DNA of 64,000 nt from Pandoraea sp. ASV26 (GTDB lineage: Bacteria; Pseudomonadota; Gammaproteobacteria; Burkholderiales; Burkholderiaceae): the NCBI RefSeq assembly GCF_016428915.1, contig NZ_JAELTP010000006.1, forward strand, positions 1 to 64,000, given 5' to 3'. Each line of letters starts with the position of its first letter. Within the stretch, counting starts at the first letter, position 1. Below are positions 1 through 12,246 of this stretch, in pieces. The notes under the pieces were generated by a model, which searched no databases, had not been told where the DNA came from, and saw only the letters and a program-made list of their open reading frames with translations. The translations under genes and the position numbers were made by a program.

Positions 1-1134
<1,134 letters not shown>

Positions 1135-1989
1135 TCAGTTGAAGTTATTTTCCAGGAACTCGCCCTGCTTCACCGCCGCGTCAATGGTCTTGAGCGTGGT
1201 GAGCAGTTCTCGCATGCGCCCGAGTGGCACCGCGTTGGGGCCATCCGAGAGGGCACAGGCCGGATCCGGGTGTGTCTCCATGAACAGGCCCGACACGCCC
1301 ACGGCCACGGCCGCACGCGAGAGCACCGGCACGAACTCGCGCTGACCGCCCGAGCTGGTGCCCTGGCCGCCCGGCAGTTGTACCGAGTGCGTTGCGTCGA
1401 ACACGACCGGCGCACCGGTCTCGCGCATGATCGCCAACGATCGCATGTCCGAGACCAGATTGTTGTAGCCGAACGAAACGCCGCGCTCGCAGGCCATGAA
1501 CACGTCATCGGGCAGACCGGCTTCGCGCGCAGCGTCGCGGGCCTTGTCGATCACGTTGATCATGTCGTGCGGCGCAAGAAACTGCCCCTTCTTGATGTTC
1601 ACCGGCTTGCCCGACTGGGCGCAGGCGCGAATGAAATCGGTCTGGCGGCACAGGAACGCGGGCGTTTGCAGCACATCGACGATGGGCGCGGCCACGGCCA
1701 CGTCCTCTTCGGTATGCACGTCGGTCAGCACCGGCACGCCGAGTTGACGACGCACTTCCTCCAGAATCTTCAGGCCAGCCTCGCGACCCGGGCCGCGAAA
1801 CGACTTGCCCGAGCTGCGATTCGCCTTGTCGAACGACGACTTGTAGATGAACGGGATGCCAAGCGCGCTCGTGATTTCCTTGAGCTGCCCCGCGACGTCG
1901 ATCGTCATTTGCTCCGACTCGACGACGCAGGTGCCTGCGATCAGGAAAAACGGCTTATCCAGGCCAACCTCGAAACCGCACAGTTTCAT
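1135..1989 (-). CDS. kdsA: 3-deoxy-D-manno-octulosonate 8-phosphate synthase
   Basis: KdsA condenses phosphoenolpyruvate with arabinose 5-phosphate to give KDO-8-phosphate, the precursor of the inner-core sugar of lipopolysaccharide. At 284 residues it has the family length. It shows the substrate-binding run [14 protein letters not shown] near residues 55-68 and the barrel strands [18 protein letters not shown] and [10 protein letters not shown]. The N-terminal segment [10 protein letters not shown] has Cys where the metal-dependent class has its metal ligand. The gene starts 36 bp after pyrG ends on the same strand, so the two are probably co-transcribed. Confidence 0.96.
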   Translation of the reverse strand: MKLCGFEVGLDKPFFLIAGTCVVESEQMTIDVAGQLKEITSALGIPFIYKSSFDKANRSSGKSFRGPGREAGLKILEEVRRQLGVPVLTDVHTEEDVAVAAPIVDVLQTPAFLCRQTDFIRACAQSGKPVNIKKGQFLAPHDMINVIDKARDAAREAGLPDDVFMACERGVSFGYNNLVSDMRSLAIMRETGAPVVFDATHSVQLPGGQGTSSGGQREFVPVLSRAAVAVGVSGLFMETHPDPACALSDGPNAVPLGRMRELLTTLKTIDAAVKQGEFLENNFN

Positions 1990-2025
1990 GGGAACTCCTT
2001 GTTTCTCGCTCGCTGCGGCGTAGTC

Positions 2026-3831
<1,806 letters not shown>

Positions 3832-3863
3832 CTAGCCCTCGACGCGGACGGCTCGCACAAACC

Positions 3864-4694
3864 TCATGCCGCGAGCGGGCGGCGGTGCTCGCCACGCAGC
3901 GCCGCGAGCATGTCGCGCACTGCGGCGGCCGTCTCCAGCGGGCGCTCCATCGGGAACAGATGGGTGCCCTGGACATAGCGCAAATGGGTGCCGACGATGC
4001 GCCGTGTCGCGCCGATACCCGCCTGACGCAACTCGCGCGATTCGGTGCCCGCGAGAAAACCGACCGGCACTGGCACGCCGCGCATCGCGCGCACGGCGAG
4101 CAGCGGCGGCAGCGTCAGATAGATCCGATATTCGATTTCGCGTGCAAACGCCAGACGCCGAGCCTCACCTTCGCCGGTCGGCAGCGTGCCGCAGTCGATA
4201 TAGTCGCGCAGCACGTCCGGATCCCAACTGGCAAACGCCGGCTTGCTGGCGAAATGCTGCCATGCCGCCTCCCAGTCGGGCCAATGATCGCGACGCCGTT
4301 TGGTCACGCCTGCGGGCGAGAGCCGCTCGTACAGCCCGGTGAGCAGCACCAGCCGGAGCATCTGCGTGCGCCAGCCGGGCGTGACGATCGGCGAATCGAT
4401 CATCACCACACCACGCACGCACTGCGGTGCCTTGAGCGCGGCCATGAGGCTCAGAAAGCCGCCGAGCGAATGTCCGACGAGCCAGACCGGCTCGCCGTGA
4501 TACTGGCGAACGAGCGTGTCGACCAATTCGTCGCGCAGATGACGCCAGCCCGGCGTGACCGGGTAGCGCGGGTCGTGGCCAATGCGATCGATGGCGCGCA
4601 CGTCGTACTCGTCGGCCAGCGCGCCGAGCATCTTGCGGTAGACGCCGGCAGGAAAGCCATTGCCGTGCGAAAAATGGATGATGTCTCTTGTCAT
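3864..4694 (-). CDS. Alpha/beta-fold hydrolase
   Basis: This is a soluble alpha/beta hydrolase of about 276 residues with unknown substrate. It shows an early HGNGFPAG oxyanion-loop segment, the nucleophile elbow GHSLGG with the catalytic Ser, a later Asp region, and a GTHLFPMERP segment that supplies the catalytic His near the C-terminus. I start at the ATG giving MTRDIIHFSHGNG. An upstream in-frame ATG at 4745 would add 17 unlikely residues. The gene stands alone between pyrG and comEC on the same strand. Esterase, lipase or haloperoxidase-like roles cannot be separated from sequence alone. Confidence 0.85.
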   Translation of the reverse strand: MTRDIIHFSHGNGFPAGVYRKMLGALADEYDVRAIDRIGHDPRYPVTPGWRHLRDELVDTLVRQYHGEPVWLVGHSLGGFLSLMAALKAPQCVRGVVMIDSPIVTPGWRTQMLRLVLLTGLYERLSPAGVTKRRRDHWPDWEAAWQHFASKPAFASWDPDVLRDYIDCGTLPTGEGEARRLAFAREIEYRIYLTLPPLLAVRAMRGVPVPVGFLAGTESRELRQAGIGATRRIVGTHLRYVQGTHLFPMERPLETAAAVRDMLAALRGEHRRPLAA

Positions 4695-4986
4695 GGAATG
4701 CTTTGTGATGCCAGGCCGGCCCTGTGCGAATGTCTTCGCTGTCATTCAGGGCGCCCAGGCCCCCTTCGCTCGCCGGGGCCGCTCGCCCACCGTGGTCCTA
4801 CCCAACCCAATTTGGGAGATGCGCCGGTTGGCTCGTGTCGGACCATTCTAGCGAACCGCTCGTCGAGTACCGGTAGAGGTTTCCGTCGAATTGCCACGTA
4901 CGAATTGCTAAATAAGACTTGCGAAGTCCGCGCCACACCGCCAACACGCTCCACCGCCGGCGCTGTCCGACGTTTCACCGTCGATC

Positions 4987-7908
4987 TCATGACGTATCCG
5001 GCACTTCCGCGTGCCAGTACCGTCGGCGTTCCTCCCGGTAAGCGCGCGCCTCGATCCCGTTTCGGGTGATTGAGAACCGAACGCCCCCATGCCCCACGGT
5101 CTGCCAAATCCAAGCGTCCGCCGCCCGATACCGAGCGACGACCGCCGGTCTCGGATGCCCGAAACGGTTGCGATAGCCCGTTTGAAACACCACATGGTCC
5201 GGCGACACGGCCTCCACGAAGGCAGACGTCGACGACGTCAAACTCCCGTGATGCGGCACCAGCAGGATGTTCGAGCGCAAACCCGGCCCGAAGCGCGCCA
5301 ACATGGCGCGCTCCTGAGGCGCTTCAGCGTCTGCCGCGAGGAGCGCGCTGTGCCTGGCAGTCGATATTCTCAGCACGCAACTGACACCGTTCGGCCCGAC
5401 GCGCCCGCCCCAACCATCGCGCAACGCTGCCGTGTCCGGATGCAGGAAACGGAACGTCACGCCGTCCCACGTCCATTGCTGCCCGGCGAGGCAAGTGCGA
5501 TGCGCAGCAGCGGCGCGCCGCACCCGATGCGTCGCAGGCAGCGACGAAAATACCTGCGCGTCCGGATACGCTCGCAATACGCTCAACGCGCCGCCGAAAT
5601 GATCGTCGTGGGCGTGGCTGACGACGAAGCGGTCGATCCGCGCAATCCCATGCGCTCGCAAATAGGGGACGATCACGCGCCGTCCTGCATCGCTGCGCCC
5701 CAACGGCGGTCCGGCGTCAAAGAGCAGCGTGCGCGTCGCCGTCTCGACCAGCACGGCATTACCTTGCCCGATGTCGAGCATGGTGACGCGAAACTCGTCC
5801 GCCCCGGGTCGATGCGACGACGCAAGCCACGCCGGGCTCATCAATGCGAAACCGGCAAAGCGAATGCCGACGAGCCGGGCCTTCGCCCCGCGCACACCAG
5901 CGGGTAGGGGCATCAGGCAAAGGATCACGCCACCGACCGCGGCGACCTGCGCCCAGGGTGGGGCAACGGCGGCACGCCATACGGCCCACGGCAACGCCGC
6001 CAGTGTGCCGAGCCAATCCGCGAGCCAAACGACAACGACGTGGGCCAGCGCAAGTGCCCAATGCGCCAATGTCGCGGGCAATAGCAGGCTGACCAGTGCC
6101 AGCGGCGTCACGATCAGCGTCATCACCGGAATGGCGACGGCATTTGCCAGCGGCCCCAGCAACGGCACGGCGCCAAACCACGCCAACGTCAACGGCACCA
6201 GACCTATCGTGACCGCGTATTGCGCCCGTGCCGACTGCCAGAGTCTCGTGAGCAGCACCGCTCGCCAGCGGGCAAATACGCCGGCGCGAGGCTCGCTCTC
6301 CGGCACGTCACGCCCTTTCTGCGCTCTTTCCGACGCTCGAACCAGACCAGCCGCACCGGGGGCACGGAGGACATCCGACGCATGGGACACATCGTTCGTG
6401 CCCGCCGCCCCGCGCCCATCGCGCCGCCGCGCGATTCGCCATGGCTCGCGACGTCTCGCGGCCATGACCAACGCAGCCACCGCGCCGAACGAAAGCCACA
6501 GACCCGGCGTTACCACGGCCCACGGATCGAGCGTGACGATCACGGCCAACGCCAACGTCAATGCGTAGGACGGCGCAGCGAATCGCCCAGTGAGCAGCGC
6601 CAGCACGACAATCGCCACCATGCCGACAGCCCGACGCACCGGAACGCCCCAACCGGCCACGGCACCATAAGCCACCGCCGCGAGCAGACCAGCAACGGCG
6701 GCGGCCTTCGGCGCCGGCCACCACAGGGGCAAACTAAAGCGCCGCCCGCACACCCGTCGCCAAATCATTCCGACCAGCGCGGCAAACATGCCCGCCACCA
6801 GCGATACGTGCAGCCCCGAGATCGCCAGCAGATGACTCACGCCGGTATCGGCAAACACTTGCCAGTCGTCATCGGCGATATCACCGCGCTCTCCCAGCGC
6901 TAGTGCCATCAACACGCCAGCGTATCGCGCCGATGGGCCGAGCGCGATGCGAAAATCGTCGCGCAGCCGCTCACGCCACGCCGCAAACCGGTATCCCGGC
7001 ATCGGCCCGGGTTGCAGACGCCGCGCGCCGTTTGCCTTCAACGCCCTGCCCCCGCCATAAGCAGCACGCACATACCCCGTCGCGCGAATGCCCCGGACGA
7101 GCGCCATCAGCTCGACATCGAAGCCATGCCAGTTCGCGAAGCCGCGCGGGACCTTCAATCGCACGGGCAATCGCCATCGCTCGCCTGCGCGCGGATGTCC
7201 GGCGCCTGCGGGACCGTCAGCGCCTACCGACGGCCGCCGCGCTTGCTCAATGCCGCCGGCAAATGCGCCGCCTCGTTGACCGAACGACGCGCGCCCCGGC
7301 CAGACCAGTTCGATGTGCGACGGGACCTGCACTTGTGGACACGACGCGCCACCGACCTTCGCAACGCATCGAGTACCGCGCATTCCAGACGTCGCCCCCG
7401 CCGTCTCGGACGAAGGCAACGCACATCCACCATCGCCACCCTCACCATCGTCACCACCGCCCCCATCATCCGTGAAAGAAGCACGCTCCACGTCGAACGT
7501 GAACCGCAACCCGTCGCCCGTCGAGACAGGTAGTCCGGACACAACGCCAATGACCGTCAGATCCCCCCCCTCCAACGCGACGCACAGGCGATCGCTCAAC
7601 CGGGCTTCTGCCCGGAGTGCCGCCCACGAATAGCCGAGCACCGCAGCACAAACGGCGAGCGCCATCACCACGCACCGCTGGCGCCACCCATCGGCATGGG
7701 CAGCTTCGCTGGCAAAGTCTGTGCCGCCGCACCCCGCCAGCGCACCCGCGCTACCGTGCCCGCTTCGCATCACCGCCCAGATCGCACACGCCGCCAACAC
7801 GCCTGCGGCGGCGCCCATGGCCGCAGTGAAGCGCCACCCACCGGGGAGTGCCGACGCCTGTTGCAGCCACCAGACGCCTGCGATCCACGCAAGCAGCACA
7901 ACTCTCAT
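4987..7908 (-). CDS. comEC: ComEC/Rec2-family DNA internalization channel
   Basis: ComEC forms the inner-membrane channel that takes up single-stranded DNA during natural transformation. The predicted 973-residue protein is long for the family. It has an N-terminal membrane part with a DUF4131-like region, a central Competence domain with many hydrophobic helices (including LALGERGDIADDDWQVF and DTGVSHLLAISGLHVSLVAG), and a C-terminal metallo-beta-lactamase-like domain. That last domain carries the LDIGQGNAVLVE start, the metal motif HAHDDHFGG and a later PHHGS. The start ATG is followed at once by a hydrophobic segment. tatD lies upstream with a 44-bp gap on the same strand. Confidence 0.95.
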   Translation of the reverse strand: MRVVLLAWIAGVWWLQQASALPGGWRFTAAMGAAAGVLAACAIWAVMRSGHGSAGALAGCGGTDFASEAAHADGWRQRCVVMALAVCAAVLGYSWAALRAEARLSDRLCVALEGGDLTVIGVVSGLPVSTGDGLRFTFDVERASFTDDGGGGDDGEGGDGGCALPSSETAGATSGMRGTRCVAKVGGASCPQVQVPSHIELVWPGRASFGQRGGAFAGGIEQARRPSVGADGPAGAGHPRAGERWRLPVRLKVPRGFANWHGFDVELMALVRGIRATGYVRAAYGGGRALKANGARRLQPGPMPGYRFAAWRERLRDDFRIALGPSARYAGVLMALALGERGDIADDDWQVFADTGVSHLLAISGLHVSLVAGMFAALVGMIWRRVCGRRFSLPLWWPAPKAAAVAGLLAAVAYGAVAGWGVPVRRAVGMVAIVVLALLTGRFAAPSYALTLALAVIVTLDPWAVVTPGLWLSFGAVAALVMAARRREPWRIARRRDGRGAAGTNDVSHASDVLRAPGAAGLVRASERAQKGRDVPESEPRAGVFARWRAVLLTRLWQSARAQYAVTIGLVPLTLAWFGAVPLLGPLANAVAIPVMTLIVTPLALVSLLLPATLAHWALALAHVVVVWLADWLGTLAALPWAVWRAAVAPPWAQVAAVGGVILCLMPLPAGVRGAKARLVGIRFAGFALMSPAWLASSHRPGADEFRVTMLDIGQGNAVLVETATRTLLFDAGPPLGRSDAGRRVIVPYLRAHGIARIDRFVVSHAHDDHFGGALSVLRAYPDAQVFSSLPATHRVRRAAAAHRTCLAGQQWTWDGVTFRFLHPDTAALRDGWGGRVGPNGVSCVLRISTARHSALLAADAEAPQERAMLARFGPGLRSNILLVPHHGSLTSSTSAFVEAVSPDHVVFQTGYRNRFGHPRPAVVARYRAADAWIWQTVGHGGVRFSITRNGIEARAYREERRRYWHAEVPDTS

Positions 7909-7952
7909 GACATCACCACGTCATGTGTCGAAAACCGCGCGACGCCGCAGCG

Positions 7953-8801
7953 TCAGCGCGCCAGTTCGTCGGAGATGAGGGAAATGCCGGCGGCAGGTCC
8001 GTCGCCGGGCGTCATGGCCATTGCCCCCGACAGACGTGGCAACACGCGCCACGCGTTGGCACACGTCGCCAGCGACAACGCGTGAGTCGACACGCCACGC
8101 AGATCCGCGAGCACCTGCGCAATGCGAGGCAGTTCGACCGGACTGTTGCGCTGTTTGTAGCGCCATTCCGGCGCAATGTCGGGCGCGTCGGTTTCCAGCA
8201 CCAGTGCCTCGAGCGGCATGTCCACCGCGAGACGACGGATCTGCAAGGCACGATCGAACGTCATCTGCCCGCCGAACCCCAGGCAGAAACCGCGTTCGAC
8301 GAACATGTCCGCCTGCTGACGGCTGCCATTGAAGGCGTGCGCGATGCCGCCACGCGGCGTGAAGATGCGCAGTTGCTTGAGCAAGGCATCCTGCGAACGG
8401 CGCACATGGAGGATGACGGGCAAATCGAAGTCACGCGCAATCTTCAACTGCTCGACATAGAAGAACTGCTGCCGCTCAGGGTCGAGCGTTCTGACGAAGA
8501 AATCCAGTCCGATCTCGCCAATGCCGACGAAACGCGGATCGCCCATCGCTCGCTCGACGGCACGGCGCAACGTAGCAATGTCCTCGTCGCGTGCCCGGGG
8601 CGTATAGAGAGGATGGATGCCCAACGCATAAGCGCCGCCGCGAATCGCACGAGCGGCCGCACGCGCCGCGTCGAACGTGGCGCATTCGACCGCGGGCACT
8701 ACCAGTCCCGCCACGCCCGCAGCGGCGGCGTCGGCAATTAAAGTCGTGCGGTCAGCATCAAACTCGGCCGCGTCGAGATGGCAATGGGTATCGATCCACA
8801 T
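7953..8801 (-). CDS. TatD-family metal-dependent hydrolase
   Basis: TatD-family proteins are TIM-barrel metal-dependent deoxyribonucleases of the cytoplasm. The 282-residue protein begins MWIDTHCHLDAAEFD with the His-x-His metal motif. It then has GEIGLDFF, the strand LPVILHVRRSQ with a metal His, HAFNGS, and LVLETDAPDIAP with the conserved Asp. The start at 8801 places the HCH motif at the N-terminus as in the family. A longer frame to 8873 would add 24 residues rich in Cys and Arg that look spurious. The next gene on the strand is comEC, 44 bp on. Which TatD paralogue it is cannot be told. Confidence 0.93.
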   Translation of the reverse strand: MWIDTHCHLDAAEFDADRTTLIADAAAAGVAGLVVPAVECATFDAARAAARAIRGGAYALGIHPLYTPRARDEDIATLRRAVERAMGDPRFVGIGEIGLDFFVRTLDPERQQFFYVEQLKIARDFDLPVILHVRRSQDALLKQLRIFTPRGGIAHAFNGSRQQADMFVERGFCLGFGGQMTFDRALQIRRLAVDMPLEALVLETDAPDIAPEWRYKQRNSPVELPRIAQVLADLRGVSTHALSLATCANAWRVLPRLSGAMAMTPGDGPAAGISLISDELAR

Positions 8802-8940
8802 GGTCAGGTTGTCCTTGAGCGTCAATTCTACGGGTCGATGACAAGGCTCGCACGCCGCGCAACGCATGACCATCGGACAACACCGGGTTACGGTCTAGGA
8901 CGTTGCCGAAACTGAGGTTGTCCCAAGCGCGCCTGAAAAG

Positions 8941-8965
8941 CAAAACGCCGGGGAACACCCCGGCG
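8941..8965 (-). terminator. Rho-independent terminator after lolD
   Basis: A perfect 8-bp stem (CGCCGGGG at 8946-8953 and CCCCGGCG at 8958-8965) closes an AACA loop. Read on the minus strand it is followed by a short TTTT run. It sits about 50 nt past the lolD stop and before tatD, so it separates the lolCD and tatD-comEC units. Confidence 0.75.
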
Positions 8966-9012
8966 CTTCGCCAATGTCGCCCAACGTCAGGGCAAGGACT
9001 TTCACGCGGCGT

Positions 9013-9738
9013 TCAGGCCGGCTCCAGCACCCCTTCGCGCAGTCGCAATGCGCGATCGCAACGACGCGCCAGATCGATGTCGTGCGTGACGATCACGAAG
9101 CTGGTCTTGAGCGTCTCGGACAACTCGAGCATCAGCTCGAACACGGTCTCGGCGGTATGCCCGTCGAGGTTGCCGGTCGGCTCGTCCGCCAGCACGCACG
9201 CCGGCTGCGTCACCAGCGCCCGCGCCATCGCCACACGCTGACGCTCGCCGCCCGACAACTCCGAGGGACGATGCTTCATGCGCGGCGCGAGCCCAACGCG
9301 CTCGAGCATCGCCCGCGCCGTGTCACGCGCCTGCTCGGTCGGCACACGGCGAATCCGCAGCGGCATCGCCACATTGTCGAGCGCCGAGAACTCGGCGAGC
9401 AGGTGATGGAACTGATAGACGAAGCCGAGCGACTGGTTGCGCTGTGTCGTCTTGTCGCGTTCCTTGAGCGACGAGAACGGCTTGCCGAGCAGCGACACCT
9501 CGCCACGCGACGGATCGTCGAGCCCGCCCAGCACATGCAGCAGCGTGCTCTTGCCCGATCCGGACGCGCCCACGATCGCCACCTTCTCGCCGGGCAGCAC
9601 ATCGAGACTCGCGCCGGCCAGCACCGTCACGTTCAGTTGGCCTTGCCGGAACGTCTTGTGCAGATCGCGCGCGCGCAGCACCGGGCCGTCGTAGGCAAAG
9701 TTCGACACAGGGGCCAGGGATTTGTTGGCGTTACTCAT
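9013..9738 (-). CDS. lolD: Lipoprotein-releasing ABC transporter ATPase LolD
   Basis: LolD powers release of outer-membrane lipoproteins from the inner membrane to LolA. The 241-residue ATPase shows Walker [10 protein letters not shown], the Q-loop [11 protein letters not shown] typical of LolD, the signature [15 protein letters not shown] and Walker [14 protein letters not shown]. The ATG at 9738 overlaps the last 8 bp of lolC, which indicates translational coupling. A longer frame to 9774 lies entirely inside lolC and is not used. The stop is followed out of frame by a second TGA exactly 11 nt later. Confidence 0.96.
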   Translation of the reverse strand: MSNANKSLAPVSNFAYDGPVLRARDLHKTFRQGQLNVTVLAGASLDVLPGEKVAIVGASGSGKSTLLHVLGGLDDPSRGEVSLLGKPFSSLKERDKTTQRNQSLGFVYQFHHLLAEFSALDNVAMPLRIRRVPTEQARDTARAMLERVGLAPRMKHRPSELSGGERQRVAMARALVTQPACVLADEPTGNLDGHTAETVFELMLELSETLKTSFVIVTHDIDLARRCDRALRLREGVLEPA

Positions 9739-10984
9739 AGCGCAGGGCCTCCGCCGGTTTGACGCGCGACGCACGCCAGCTCGGGTAGATCGTGGCCAGC
9801 GCCGAGAGGATGAAGGAAATCACCCCGATGCGGATCACGTCCGACGATTGCAGATCCGAAGGCAATTCGGAGATGAAGTAAATGTCTTGCGGCAGGAAGT
9901 GGATGCCAAGCAAGCGCTCGATGAACGGCACGATCGTGCCGATGTTGACCGAAATCAGGCAGCCCAGTCCCACGCCGAGCAGCGCCCCGGCAAAGCCGAT
10001 CGTCACGCCCTGCACGATGAAGATCTTCATGATCGAGCCGGGCTGCGCGCCGAGCGTGCGCAAAATGGCGATGTCCGCGTACTTGTCGGTCACCGTCATC
10101 ACCAGCGACGACACCAGATTGAAGGCGGCCACGGCGATGATGAGCGTCAGGATGATGAACATCATGCGCTTTTCGGTCTGCACCGCGATGAACCAGTTCT
10201 TGTTCTGCTGCGTCCAGTCGCGCACCCACATATTTCCGGAGAGTGTCTTGGCGAGATCACGCGCGACCAGCGGCGCCTGCTCCATGTCCTGAATTTTCAG
10301 ACGCACGCCCGTCGGGCCACTGAGCCGGAATAGCGTCTCGGCGTCTTGCAGATCGATGAGCGCGAGCGAACTGTCGTATTCATAGTGCCCGGCGGTGAAA
10401 ACAGCCACCACGGTGAACTGCTTCACCCGAGGCAGCACACCAGCGGGCGTGATGGTCCCCTGTGGGGCCACCAGCGTGATCTTGTCTCCGATCGTCACCC
10501 CCAGGGCCCGGGCCAGTTCGCGCCCGAGCACGATGCCGAAGCTGCCCGGCGTCAGGTTGGCGAGCGTGCCGTCGGTGATCTGCTTGCCCAGATCGGAAAC
10601 CTTGGCCTCCTCGCTCGGGACGATGCCGCGCAGCACCACGCCGCGCACGTTGTCGTCGCGCGTGAGCATGGCCTGCTCGCCCACGTAGGGGGCGGCGGCA
10701 ATCACATTCTTGTTCTGTAGCGCCTCAGCGGCCGTGCGCTGCCAGTCGGGCAGATTGCCGTCGACGGCGAAGACCTCGATGTGCGCCAGCACGGAGAGCA
10801 TGCGGTCCCGAACTTCCTTCTGAAAGCCGTTCATCACCGAGAGCACCACGATGAGCGCCGCCACGCCCAGCGCAATGCCAGCCATGGAGATGAAGGAGAT
10901 GAAGGAAATGAAACCGTTGCCGGATGATCGCTTGCCGGTGCGCGTATAGCGCCAGCCGATCTGCCATTCGTATGGGAATTTCAA
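9731..10984 (-). CDS. lolC: Lipoprotein-releasing ABC transporter permease LolC/LolE
   Basis: This is the inner-membrane permease of the Lol lipoprotein export system. The protein has a first helix near residues 25-50 ([21 protein letters not shown]), a large periplasmic MacB-like core domain, and three helices in the last third. The likely start is a TTG at 10984: it gives [15 protein letters not shown], the family N-terminus, with Met in place of Leu once initiated, and has AGGA 6 nt upstream. No ATG fits; the frame stays open to 11233 but that extension is low-complexity. The length is 417 residues, as usual. Like many betaproteobacteria it has one permease gene, so it probably acts as a homodimer. 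Confidence 0.93.
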   Translation of the reverse strand: MKFPYEWQIGWRYTRTGKRSSGNGFISFISFISMAGIALGVAALIVVLSVMNGFQKEVRDRMLSVLAHIEVFAVDGNLPDWQRTAAEALQNKNVIAAAPYVGEQAMLTRDDNVRGVVLRGIVPSEEAKVSDLGKQITDGTLANLTPGSFGIVLGRELARALGVTIGDKITLVAPQGTITPAGVLPRVKQFTVVAVFTAGHYEYDSSLALIDLQDAETLFRLSGPTGVRLKIQDMEQAPLVARDLAKTLSGNMWVRDWTQQNKNWFIAVQTEKRMMFIILTLIIAVAAFNLVSSLVMTVTDKYADIAILRTLGAQPGSIMKIFIVQGVTIGFAGALLGVGLGCLISVNIGTIVPFIERLLGIHFLPQDIYFISELPSDLQSSDVIRIGVISFILSALATIYPSWRASRVKPAEALRYE

Positions 10985-11166
10985 ACGGATTCCTGATTCT
11001 TGATGAGGATTGATCAGAGCGTAGCGGCGCCGGTCTGCCCCGGCGCCCAGGCCCCTGCCCGGCCCCGCACCCGGCCTCTGCCCGGCGCGAAGCACGGTAC
11101 GTTCCGTACCTGACGTCAGGGTCACCCAACTGCCAGCGCGAAGTTTGCCATACAATTCGCCTCGAC

Positions 11167-12246
11167 ATGGATACACCTGCCCTGCACTTTCTCTTGCCGT
11201 TCGCGCTGCCCGCGTCGGCCCATTTGCCCGCACTGCTGGCCGAATTGGAGTTGCCCGCGCTCGAAAAGTTGCTCGCGCGCGGCGTTCAGTCGGCGCAGGA
11301 CGTGCCGGAAGACCCGTTTGTCCCCACGCTGCCCCACGAACGCTGGCTGGCCGACGCCTTCGGCCTGCCCGGTGTGCCCTCGCGCGCGCCGCTCGCGCCG
11401 TTCATGCTGCTCGAGGACAGCGGCACGCTCGACACCCGTTTCTGGTACTGCGCGCAGCCCGCGCACATCCATATCGCCACCGACCATCTGGTGCTTACGG
11501 ACCCGGCTGAACTGGATCTGAGCGCCGAGGAATCGGCCGCCCTCTTCGCCACGGCGCACGCGCTGTTTGCGGAGGAAGGCGGCGAGCTGATCGCGCCGCG
11601 CTCCGACCGCTGGTATCTGAGCGCCCCCGCGCTGGGCGACCTGCTCACGGCGTCGCCCGCGCGCGCCGCGGGCCGCAACGTCGATATCTGGCTGCCGCAA
11701 GGCAAGGCCGAGCTGACGTGGCGCAAGTGGCAAAACGAAGTGCAGATGGCCTGGTACGACCATCCGGCCAATCAGGCGCGTGAAGCCCGCGGCCTGCCGC
11801 CGGTCAACGCCATCTGGCTGTACGCGGGCGGCCAGCGCATCGCGGCACCGCGTCTGAACCGGCCATGCGTCACGGTGCTGGCCGATGCCCCCGCCACGCG
11901 CGGTCTGGCGACCCATCTGCAAATCGCCTTGCACGAGACGCACGCCGGCCTCGCTGCCGCAAACGGCCGTACGTTCGTACAGATCGACACCCTGACACCG
12001 CATTTCCTCATGGAAGACTGGGCACGCTGGCGCGACGCCCTCGTCGACATCGACCGCACCTGGCTGGCGCCGGCGCTGGAGCGCGTGAACAAGGGCCAGG
12101 CCCGCGAAGTCGCGCTCACCTTGTGCGGCGACAGCCACAGCGTGACGATCCGCTCCCGCAGCAGCGACCTGCGCAAGTTCTGGCGCCGTCAGGCGCTCGA
12201 CGCCCGCATGGTGCCGCTCGCCCGGCTTGGCGAGGACCCGGCATGA
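11167..12246 (+). CDS. RpfE-like protein, conserved upstream of recJ
   Basis: The 359-residue soluble protein has no motif I can tie to catalysis. It resembles the proteins annotated as regulatory protein RpfE that sit beside recJ, prfB and lysS in Xanthomonas and relatives, and its place here, overlapping recJ by ATGA, fits. It is rich in Leu, Ala and Trp and has a PFVPTLPHERW region near residue 50, a WYLSAP segment, and WLPQGKAELTWRKWQNEVQ near 175-195. It lacks a signal peptide and membrane segments. The start at 11167 is divergent from lolC across 182 bp. Biochemical role unknown; the name rests on context and my memory of the family. Confidence 0.65.
   Translation: MDTPALHFLLPFALPASAHLPALLAELELPALEKLLARGVQSAQDVPEDPFVPTLPHERWLADAFGLPGVPSRAPLAPFMLLEDSGTLDTRFWYCAQPAHIHIATDHLVLTDPAELDLSAEESAALFATAHALFAEEGGELIAPRSDRWYLSAPALGDLLTASPARAAGRNVDIWLPQGKAELTWRKWQNEVQMAWYDHPANQAREARGLPPVNAIWLYAGGQRIAAPRLNRPCVTVLADAPATRGLATHLQIALHETHAGLAAANGRTFVQIDTLTPHFLMEDWARWRDALVDIDRTWLAPALERVNKGQAREVALTLCGDSHSVTIRSRSSDLRKFWRRQALDARMVPLARLGEDPA

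Noticed and set aside
8993-9015. Two-unit 11-nt TGA repeat at the lolD stop (TGAACGCCGCG then TGAAAGTCC)
   Set aside because: Only two units and the second diverges at once, so it could be chance, unlike the three longer cases reported.
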